Origin: Catellatospora sichuanensis
GTDB lineage: Bacteria; Actinomycetota; Actinomycetes; Mycobacteriales; Micromonosporaceae
Direction: 5' to 3'
Length of the DNA stretch: 64,000 bases
Assembly: GCF_007483665.1 (NCBI RefSeq)
Contig: NZ_VIQO01000010.1
Location: forward strand, 1 to 64,000
The position numbers and the translations under genes were made by a program. The notes under the pieces were generated by a model. It worked only from the letters and a program-made list of their open reading frames with translations, did not search any database and was not told the origin of the DNA. This document shows, one piece after another, positions 57,769 through 64,000 of the stretch. Each line of letters opens with the position of its first letter. Positions within the stretch are counted from its first letter, which is position 1.

Positions 57769-59295
57769 TCAGATCCAGTTGTTGCCGAGGATCATGCGTT
57801 TTTGCCAGTCCTCGTACGGGATCGGCTCGCCCGTGTAGATCGGGTAGAAGAAGGCGAACATGATCACGACGAGCAGCACGAACGCGCCGAGCGCGACGGA
57901 GCCGATGAGCTGTCTGTTCTCGTTCTGCGGCAGGCCCGGCGGTGAGGTCATGATCGCGCCGAAGACGAACACCACGGCCAGGATCAGGAACGGCTCGGCC
58001 GGCATGGCGTAGAAGTAGAACATCGTGCGGTTCGGGAAGAAGAACCACGGGATCAGCGCGGCGGCCGTCATCGCCAGGATGGCCCCGGCCCGCCAGTCGC
58101 GGCGGGCGAAGCCGAACCAGAGCGTCGCGCCCAGCGCGGGCAGGAAGCTCCACCACAGCAGCGGCGTGCCCAGCAGCAGCACCTCGGCCGCGCACTGGTC
58201 CACCCCGCAGCCGGGGTCCCCGGACCAGTAGAAGGCCACCGGGCGCCCCAGCAGCAGCCACTGGATCGGTGCCCACGGGCCCGCCGACTGGTACGTGTGC
58301 TCGGAGCTGAGCCCGTTGTGGAACTTCTGCGCCTCGTCGTGGTAGTGCCAGAGGCTCTCCAGCCAGTTGCCGGAGTACTCGCGGTAGTAGCCGCCGTCGG
58401 TGAGGATCCAGCCGCTCCAGCTCGCCAGGTACACGCCCAGCACGATGGGGATGCAGGCGAGCACCCACAGGCCCTCGTCGAGGATGGTGTCGCGGATCGG
58501 GTGGCGCACCCCGGCACTGCGCCGGGCGCCCACCTCCCACCAGATCACCAGCAGCACGAACACCGGCAGGAAGGCCAGCGCCGACCACTTCACGGCCAGG
58601 GCGCAGCCCAGCAGCACCGCTGCCGCCAGCCGCCACCACGGCACCGCGAACGCCGGGCGGCTCGCCCGGCCGCGCCCGTGCGGGTCCCCGCCGTTCTCCA
58701 CGAAGCGCAGCCACCGCAGGCGGCGCTGATCCCGGTCGAGGACCAGCGCGCCGAACGCGGCCAGCAGGAAGAACATCAGGAACAGGTCCAGCAGTGCGGT
58801 GCGCGACAGCACGAAGTGCATGCCGTCGAACGCCATCAGCAGGCCCGCGGCACAGCCCAGCACCACCGAGCCGAACATCCGCATGGCGATGCGGGTGAAC
58901 ATCAGCACCGAGATGGTGCCGAACACCGCTGCCGACAGCCGCCAGCCCGCCTCGTTGTACCCGAGGACCTGCTCACCCAGCCCGATGATCCACTTGCCCA
59001 GGGGCGGGTGCACGACGTAGCCGGCGGTGCCGTTCTTCTCGTCCCACTCGAACCCCTTCTCCCACAGCCAGTGGGCGTCGGTGGCGTAGTAGGTCTCGTC
59101 GAAGATCTTGCCGGGCGGCTTCGCCAGGTTGTACAGGCGCAGCACGCCCGCGAGGAAGGTGACCGCCAGCGCGGCCAGCCACGCGTACGGGTTCAGCCGC
59201 TGCTCCAAGGGCAGCAGGCGGCGCCGGACGACATTGAGTACGTGCGGCTCGGAAGTGATGGGCGCCTGCGGGGGCGCCGTCGCCGTCTGGGTCAC
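57769..59295 (-). CDS. Protein O-mannosyltransferase (PMT family)
   Basis: 508 aa, GT-C/GT39 enzyme, about eleven membrane segments. The first outer loop has KIFDETYYATDAHW with the catalytic-type Asp-Glu pair (about 67-68), and VVHPPLGKWIIGLG follows. It transfers mannose from polyprenyl-phosphate-mannose to secreted proteins, as Rv1002c does. GTG 59295 is chosen; TACGAT lies seven bases upstream (59308-59303), suggesting near-leaderless initiation. It is divergent from rsmI, as in mycobacteria. Confidence 0.92.
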   Translation of the reverse strand: MTQTATAPPQAPITSEPHVLNVVRRRLLPLEQRLNPYAWLAALAVTFLAGVLRLYNLAKPPGKIFDETYYATDAHWLWEKGFEWDEKNGTAGYVVHPPLGKWIIGLGEQVLGYNEAGWRLSAAVFGTISVLMFTRIAMRMFGSVVLGCAAGLLMAFDGMHFVLSRTALLDLFLMFFLLAAFGALVLDRDQRRLRWLRFVENGGDPHGRGRASRPAFAVPWWRLAAAVLLGCALAVKWSALAFLPVFVLLVIWWEVGARRSAGVRHPIRDTILDEGLWVLACIPIVLGVYLASWSGWILTDGGYYREYSGNWLESLWHYHDEAQKFHNGLSSEHTYQSAGPWAPIQWLLLGRPVAFYWSGDPGCGVDQCAAEVLLLGTPLLWWSFLPALGATLWFGFARRDWRAGAILAMTAAALIPWFFFPNRTMFYFYAMPAEPFLILAVVFVFGAIMTSPPGLPQNENRQLIGSVALGAFVLLVVIMFAFFYPIYTGEPIPYEDWQKRMILGNNWI

Positions 59296-59379
59296 GCCAA
59301 GGATCGTAGGCTGAAAAACTCGGAAACCGTCGCCTGAGTTCACGGTGATCGGCAAAAACGTATCGAAGGCAGGGGACAG

Positions 59380-60210
59380 ATGACGGAAGTCACCGGGCTG
59401 GTGCTGTGCGGCGCACCGCTGGGCAACCCCGCGGACGCCTCGGCCCGGCTGCGCCAGGTGCTCACCGAGGTGGACCTGGTCGCCGCCGAGGACACCCGCC
59501 GGCTGCTCCGGCTCGCCCGCGACCTCGACGTCGTCATACCCGGAAAGATCGTCTCGTACTTCGAGGGCAACGAGGAACGGCGTACCCCCGAGCTGGTCGA
59601 GGCGATGCGCGACGGACAGCGGGTGGCGCTGGTGACCGACGGCGGCATGCCCAGCGTCAGCGACCCCGGCTACCGGCTCGTCGTCGCCGCCCTCGCGGCC
59701 GGGCTGCCGGTCACCTGCGCCCCCGGCCCCAGCGCGGTCACCACGGCGCTGGCGCTGTCCGGGCTGCCCTGCGACCGGTTCTGCTTCGAGGGCTTCCTGC
59801 CGCGCAAGGGTGGCGAGCGGCGCGCCCGGCTGGCCGCGCTCGCGGCCGAGGAGCGCACCCTGGTCTTCTTCGAGTCGACCCACCGGGTCAAGGACACCCT
59901 CGCCGACCTTGTGGCGGCCTTCGGCGGCGACCGGGCCGCGGCCCTGTGCCGGGAGCTGACAAAGACCTACGAGGAGGTACGCCGCGCGCCCCTGGCCGAG
60001 CTGGTGGAGCTGGCGGAGTTCCGCGGCGAGATCACGCTCGTCGTCGCCGGCGCGACGCCGGACGCCACCCGCCCCACCGACGAGCAGCTCATCGCCGAGG
60101 TCGCCGCGCACGTGGCCGCGGGATCGTCGCGCCGGGACGCCGCCGCCGCCGTGGCCGCCGCCCACCACCTCCCCAAACGCGACGTATACGACCTCTCCAC
60201 CCGCCGCTGA
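59380..60210 (+). CDS. rsmI: 16S rRNA (cytidine1402-2'-O)-methyltransferase
   Basis: 276 aa. GAPLGNPADASAR near the start, AAEDTRR near 36, TDGGMPSVSDPG near 88, PGPSAVTTALALSGLP near 115 and FFESTHR near 165 are the YraL/RsmI marks of the SAM-binding tetrapyrrole-methylase fold. It methylates C1402 of 16S rRNA. ATG 59380 follows GGCAGGGGA. TTCACG (59339-59344), 16 bases and TATCGA (59361-59366) may be its promoter. Confidence 0.93.
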   Translation: MTEVTGLVLCGAPLGNPADASARLRQVLTEVDLVAAEDTRRLLRLARDLDVVIPGKIVSYFEGNEERRTPELVEAMRDGQRVALVTDGGMPSVSDPGYRLVVAALAAGLPVTCAPGPSAVTTALALSGLPCDRFCFEGFLPRKGGERRARLAALAAEERTLVFFESTHRVKDTLADLVAAFGGDRAAALCRELTKTYEEVRRAPLAELVELAEFRGEITLVVAGATPDATRPTDEQLIAEVAAHVAAGSSRRDAAAAVAAAHHLPKRDVYDLSTRR

Positions 60211-60281
60211 CCCCGGACCCACCCCGCCGCCTGGCCCGTCCGCCCCGCCCCAAGCCGCCGCGCCGCCCGCGCCGCGCCAGT

Positions 60282-60348
60282 CATAGACGTTGGCCTATTA
60301 CGTCGAAAATCCGTGCGTCGGATTCGATGTAATAGGCCAACGTCTATG
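60282..60348. repeat. Convergent-gap hairpin element, copy D
   Basis: 25-nt arms (60282-60306 and 60324-60348) pair at 24 positions, the other being G-U in plus-strand RNA. The 17-nt loop has inner TCCG-TGCGT-CGGA. It lies between rsmI (+) and the membrane protein gene (-). GAAAAAC follows the stem. Confidence 0.88.
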
Positions 60349-60380
60349 AAAAACGCGGGTGGGTAGCCGGGTGGGGTGGG

Positions 60381-62072
60381 TCAGAAGGTGGCGGCCAGGA
60401 AGCCGATGGTGATGAGGAGGGGGCCGGCGAAGGCGAGGCCGACGGCGGCGAGGCGTTCGTGCCGCTCCGGCAGGCGCATGGCGCCGGTGGCGAAGACGAT
60501 GGCGATCGAGCAGAGCAGCACGATCGACAGCCCCACCATCCAGCGCAGGTGCAGGCCACCGGTGCCGTTGGTGACGTACGCCCGGTGGCTGCCCGCCCCG
60601 ACCATGCGCGCCGGTGCGCTCAGGCCCTCGGCCTGCCCGGGCGGGCCGAGCACGTTGACCGAGGCGGCCGTGAAGTCGCGGGCCGGGGTGGCGAACTCGC
60701 CCACGCAGCGCTGCGTGAGTCCGCTGCCCGCGCAGCTGGTGACGGTCAGGGTGCCGGCCTTGCCGTGACCCACCGCGAGCCACAGCGGCTCCGCGCTGAC
60801 CCAGCTGAAGAACGCGGCGACCAGCCCGAACAGGATGAGCAGCGGCATCGCGACACCGGCCCGCCGCGGCGGGCGGGGCCGCTTCGCCCGCTTGCGCGCC
60901 GGGGCGGCCTCCTGTCGGCGGCGGTCGCCGTGCAGCCGGGGGTCGATCCAGCTCTCCCGCGGGATCTCCTGCACCGGCATGGTGAACGCCTCGGTGGACG
61001 CGGACATCCCGGGAGCCTGCGCGTGCGGCGCTCCCGCCACCGGTCGATGTGCTGCGGGCAGCGCGACCGTGGGGCGAGCGGAGCCGGCGGGGGAAACGGG
61101 GGCGGGGCGACCGGCCGGGGCGGCGGTGTCGGCGTCCGGCAGGTCCGCGTGCCAGTCGTCCTGGTCTGCCAGGTCCACCGTCACGGCGCTGCGTGCCGCA
61201 TGTGGCCGGCCGGGTGCCGTCAGGGGCCGGTCCGGCGCCGCGGAGTCGGCTGCCGGGTCGGCGGGGGGCGGGTCGGCAGGCAGCGCGTACTGGTCGAACG
61301 GTTCGTCGGGGTCGAGGCGGCGGGTGGGCTCGCCGAGCCAGGACGGGTTCCTGCGGCCGGGCTCCGGCAGGTCGAGGTCGAAGCGGCCGGTCGGCTCGCC
61401 GAGCCAGGCGGGATGCGTGCGCCCCGACGCGTACTCGGATTCGGGGTCGGCGGCGAGGTCTTCGTCGGAATCCGGGTTCGCGACATCCTCCGCCTGCGGC
61501 GATGCCTCAGCGTCCGGCGAGGCCTTGCCATCGGTGACCGGCTCCGGACGGTCCTCGACGCTCTCGGCTACCGGCTCGGGGCGAGCCGTGATGTGTTCGG
61601 TGACCGGCTCGGGGCGAGCCGCGGTGCTTTCGGTGACCGGCTCGGGGCGAGCCGCGGTGCTTTCGGTGACCGGCTCGGGGCGAGCCGCGGTGCTCTCGGT
61701 GACCGGCTCGGGGCGAGCCGCGGTGCTCTCGGTGACCGGCTCGGGGCGAGCCGCGGTGCTCTCGGTGACCGGCTCAGGGCGGGCCTCGGCGGTGTCGGTC
61801 ACGGGTTCCGGACGGGCGGCGGCACCGTGCTCGACGTGTTGCTGCGGTGCCGTGTCCTGCGGCACCGGCGGGTGCGGGTCGTCGGGGCGGCGCCACGGCG
61901 TATCGGTGTCGCCGGGCGCGGTCAGTGCCACCAGGCCGGGCGGTGGCGGCGCGACGAGCGTGCCGGACCGGCCGGGCCGGGAGGGAGGGGCTTCGTCGCG
62001 GGCGGGGGCCGCGCCGGGCTCGACCCGCTGGGTGGGCTCATCATGCGCGAGGCTGTCCACGTTATCCCTCAT
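60381..62072 (-). CDS. Repeat-rich membrane protein, unknown function
   Basis: 563 aa. The first 400 residues are disordered and Pro/Ala/Glu/Asp-rich, with nine 11-residue repeats ([11 protein letters not shown] type, residues 86-184) and two copies of a [14 protein letters not shown] / [13 protein letters not shown] module near 220-255. The C-terminal part has a membrane segment (about 415-435), an outer loop with two Cys ([14 protein letters not shown]) and two further segments. The tail may be cytoplasmic and bind partners. ATG 62072. No family recognised. Confidence 0.75.
   Translation of the reverse strand: MRDNVDSLAHDEPTQRVEPGAAPARDEAPPSRPGRSGTLVAPPPPGLVALTAPGDTDTPWRRPDDPHPPVPQDTAPQQHVEHGAAARPEPVTDTAEARPEPVTESTAARPEPVTESTAARPEPVTESTAARPEPVTESTAARPEPVTESTAARPEPVTEHITARPEPVAESVEDRPEPVTDGKASPDAEASPQAEDVANPDSDEDLAADPESEYASGRTHPAWLGEPTGRFDLDLPEPGRRNPSWLGEPTRRLDPDEPFDQYALPADPPPADPAADSAAPDRPLTAPGRPHAARSAVTVDLADQDDWHADLPDADTAAPAGRPAPVSPAGSARPTVALPAAHRPVAGAPHAQAPGMSASTEAFTMPVQEIPRESWIDPRLHGDRRRQEAAPARKRAKRPRPPRRAGVAMPLLILFGLVAAFFSWVSAEPLWLAVGHGKAGTLTVTSCAGSGLTQRCVGEFATPARDFTAASVNVLGPPGQAEGLSAPARMVGAGSHRAYVTNGTGGLHLRWMVGLSIVLLCSIAIVFATGAMRLPERHERLAAVGLAFAGPLLITIGFLAATF
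61521..61817 (-). repeat. 33-bp in-frame minisatellite
   Basis: Nine 33-bp units, five of them nearly identical at DNA level, encoding ARPEPVT-x4. Flanking units (VTDTAE, VTEHIT, VAESVE, VTDGKA variants) have diverged, showing expansion from the centre. Confidence 0.92.
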
Positions 62073-62184
62073 ACCTGGTCATTTCACTCCAGTCGGACAC
62101 CTGACAAGGGGATTTGCCGGGCGTGTCGTACGAGGTGACAACCGGTGCATGGGCCAGCGGCGGCCTTCACTACGCTGGTTAGTC

Positions 62185-63960
62185 ATGAGTCACGTTCTCG
62201 CCGCGGTCGCTTGGCCTTATGCGAACGGCCCCCGCCACATCGGTCATGTCTCCGGTTTCGGAGTGCCCTCCGACGTTTTCAGCCGGTACATGCGCATGGC
62301 AGGCCACGACGTGCTCATGGTGTCGGGCACCGACGAGCACGGCACGCCGATCCAGGTGCAGGCCGACGCCGAGGGCATCACGCCCCGGGAGGCGGTCGAC
62401 AAGTACAACCGCATGATCGTCGAGGACCTGCACGGGCTGGGCCTCGCCTACGACCTGTTCACCCGGACCACCACCCGCAACCACTACGCGGTGGTGCAGG
62501 AGCTGTTCACCGCCCTGTTCGACAACGGGTACGTGATCGCGAAGACCACCCAGGCCGCGATCTCCCCGTCGACCGGCCGCGGCCTGCCCGACCGGTACAT
62601 CGAGGGCACCTGCCCGATCTGCGGCTACACCAGCGCCCGCGGCGACCAGTGCGACAACTGCGGCAACCAGCTGGACCCGATCGACCTGATCGACCCCAAG
62701 TCGAAGATCAACGGCGAGACGCCGGTGTTCGTCGACTCGGAGCACTACTTCCTGGACCTGTCGGCGTTCGCCGAGGCGCTGGGCGGGTGGCTGGACACCC
62801 GCGAGGGCTGGCGGCCGAACGTGCTGCGCTTCTCCAAGAACCTGGTGGCCGACCTGCGGCCCCGCGCGATCACCCGGGACCTGGACTGGGGTGTGCCCAT
62901 CCCGAAGGAGGGCTGGGACACCAAGCGCTTCTACGTCTGGTTCGACGCGGTCATCGGCTACCTGTCGGCCTCGATCGAGTGGGCGCGCCGGTCGGGCGAC
63001 CCGGAGGCGTGGCGCCGGTGGTGGCAGTCCGCGGACGGCCGGTCGTACTACTTCATGGGCAAGGACAACATCGTCTTCCACTCGCTGATCTGGCCGGCGA
63101 TCCTGCTCGGCTACGACGGCAAGGGTGACAAGGGCGGCAAGCCGGGCGAGCTCGGCGAGCTGGGCCTGCCCACCGAGGTGGTGTCCAGCGAGTACCTGAC
63201 GATGGAGGGCCGCAAGTTCTCCTCGTCGCGCCGGGTCGTCATCTACGTGCGCGACTTCCTGGAGCGCTACGACGCCGACGCGCTGCGCTACTACATCGCG
63301 GTGGCCGGTCCGGAGACCACCGACACCGACTTCACCTGGGCCGAGTTCCTGCGCCGCAACAACGACGAGCTGGTGGCGGGCTGGGGCAACCTGGTCAACC
63401 GCACCGTCTCGATGGCGGTGAAGAACTTCGGCGCCGTGCCGATGGCCAGTGACCTCACCGCGGAGGACACCGCGCTGCTGGAGACGGTGCGCGGCGGCTT
63501 CGCCACGATCGGCGGCCTGCTGGAGAACCACAAGCAGAAGGCCGCGATCAACGAGGCGATGCGCATCGTCGGCGAGGCCAACAAGTACCTGTCGGACCAG
63601 TCGCCGTGGAAGATCAAGGCGGAGGAGGACCGGCCGCGGCTGGCCACCATCCTGCACACCGCGCTCCAGGCGATCACCGACTGCAACACGCTGCTGACGC
63701 CGTTCCTGCCGCACGCCGCGCAGAAGATCCACCTGCTGCTGGGCGGGGAGGGTGTGCACGCGCCGATGCCCTCGATCGTCGAGGTGTCCGACCTGGACGG
63801 CGGCCCCGGCTATCCCGTGCTCACCGGCGACTACACCGTCGGCGCGAAGTGGGAGCCGCGCGAGCTGCGCGCCGGCACGCCGCTGAGCGCGCCGACCCCG
63901 GTGTTCAAGAAGCTGGACCCGTCCATCGTGGACGAGGAGCTGGCCCGGCTGGAGGGCTAG
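62185..63960 (+). CDS. metG: Methionine-tRNA ligase
   Basis: 591 aa class I synthetase. HIGH motif in [12 protein letters not shown] (residues 14-25), zinc knuckle [18 protein letters not shown] (about 147-164), KMSKS-like EGRKFSSSR near 345, and an anticodon-binding helical domain beyond 400. It charges tRNA-Met and initiator tRNA. ATG 62185 starts exactly at [15 protein letters not shown], the family N-terminus; TACGCT lies eight bases upstream. The stop overlaps a possible convergent stop (CTAG). Confidence 0.95.
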   Translation: MSHVLAAVAWPYANGPRHIGHVSGFGVPSDVFSRYMRMAGHDVLMVSGTDEHGTPIQVQADAEGITPREAVDKYNRMIVEDLHGLGLAYDLFTRTTTRNHYAVVQELFTALFDNGYVIAKTTQAAISPSTGRGLPDRYIEGTCPICGYTSARGDQCDNCGNQLDPIDLIDPKSKINGETPVFVDSEHYFLDLSAFAEALGGWLDTREGWRPNVLRFSKNLVADLRPRAITRDLDWGVPIPKEGWDTKRFYVWFDAVIGYLSASIEWARRSGDPEAWRRWWQSADGRSYYFMGKDNIVFHSLIWPAILLGYDGKGDKGGKPGELGELGLPTEVVSSEYLTMEGRKFSSSRRVVIYVRDFLERYDADALRYYIAVAGPETTDTDFTWAEFLRRNNDELVAGWGNLVNRTVSMAVKNFGAVPMASDLTAEDTALLETVRGGFATIGGLLENHKQKAAINEAMRIVGEANKYLSDQSPWKIKAEEDRPRLATILHTALQAITDCNTLLTPFLPHAAQKIHLLLGGEGVHAPMPSIVEVSDLDGGPGYPVLTGDYTVGAKWEPRELRAGTPLSAPTPVFKKLDPSIVDEELARLEG

Positions 63961-64000
63961 AGCGGGTAGCGGATGTCGACGTCCTGGGCGTCGGTGACCT
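63957..64000 (-). CDS. Possible 3' end of a convergent gene
   Basis: On the minus strand, the frame ending at TAG (63959-63957) reads [13 protein letters not shown] before the stop. It would share CTAG with the metG stop. Only 13 codons are visible, so this is tentative. Confidence 0.3.
   Translation of the reverse strand, partial: VTDAQDVDIRYPL

Noticed and set aside
60835-62184. 450-codon extension upstream of metG
   Set aside because: It is antisense to the repeat-rich membrane protein; the MetG family N-terminus begins at 62185.

Overview
The window is very G+C-rich, uses GTG and TTG starts freely, and carries families typical of Actinomycetota: an Rv2578c-type radical SAM protein, a protein O-mannosyltransferase, the galU-glp-GNAT-glpR block, CsoR, and a SigE-family sigma factor. 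Family content and gene order suggest a Micromonosporaceae-like filamentous actinobacterium. That assignment is inference, because no rRNA gene is present. From about 50.3 kb to 63.96 kb the order (5-FTHF cyclo-ligase, galU, moeA/glp, GNAT, glpR, pmt, rsmI, metG) parallels M. tuberculosis Rv0992c-Rv1007c as I remember it.

1-15.4 kb is a surface-glycan locus. It holds five steps resembling the WbpA/B/E/D/I route to UDP-2,3-diacetamido-2,3-dideoxy-mannuronic acid, three cytoplasmic-type glycosyltransferase genes (one a two-domain fusion), a polytopic GT-C-like enzyme, a GtrA-like protein, a secreted dimethylformamidase-like protein, a two-gene ABC exporter (Wzm/Wzt type) and a divergent TetR regulator. 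15.5-17.8 kb has a small lipoprotein, an inositol-monophosphatase-family enzyme and a secreted coiled-coil protein. 18.0-22.9 kb is a compact livKGFHM-type branched-chain amino acid or amide ABC transporter operon. 23.1-28.1 kb has a secreted NlpC/P60 peptidase and a copper operon (csoR-copZ-Cu protein-copA) with a clear CsoR operator.

28.3-43 kb mixes metabolism (arginine-deiminase-superfamily hydrolase, CoA-ester lyase, SDR, acyl-CoA dehydrogenase, MaoC hydratase), three tandem DUF4190 membrane proteins, PH-domain proteins, a thioredoxin and a DCC protein, a TrmH-type methyltransferase, and an intein-interrupted radical SAM gene behind a LexA-like box. 43.2-50.2 kb carries a sigma/membrane-partner pair, a PHP phosphoesterase, MarC, a RecB-like Fe-S nuclease, a Fur regulator and a small zinc-ribbon chaperone-like gene behind a CIRCE element. 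51-64 kb has a diguanylate cyclase, the galU/glp/glpR block, tRNA-Ala(CGC), pmt, rsmI, a repeat-rich membrane protein and metG.

The most unusual signal is a four-copy family of 65-67-bp hairpins (22948, 38761, 46708 and 60282). All four lie in gaps between convergent genes. Their arms are nearly identical, with compensatory changes, and each has a conserved 4-bp inner hairpin with a 5-nt loop. Other notable signals are a 51-bp inverted repeat with branched potential at 29167-29317, three in-frame minisatellites inside genes, and repeated TANNNT-N6/7-start-codon arrangements that suggest leaderless transcripts.
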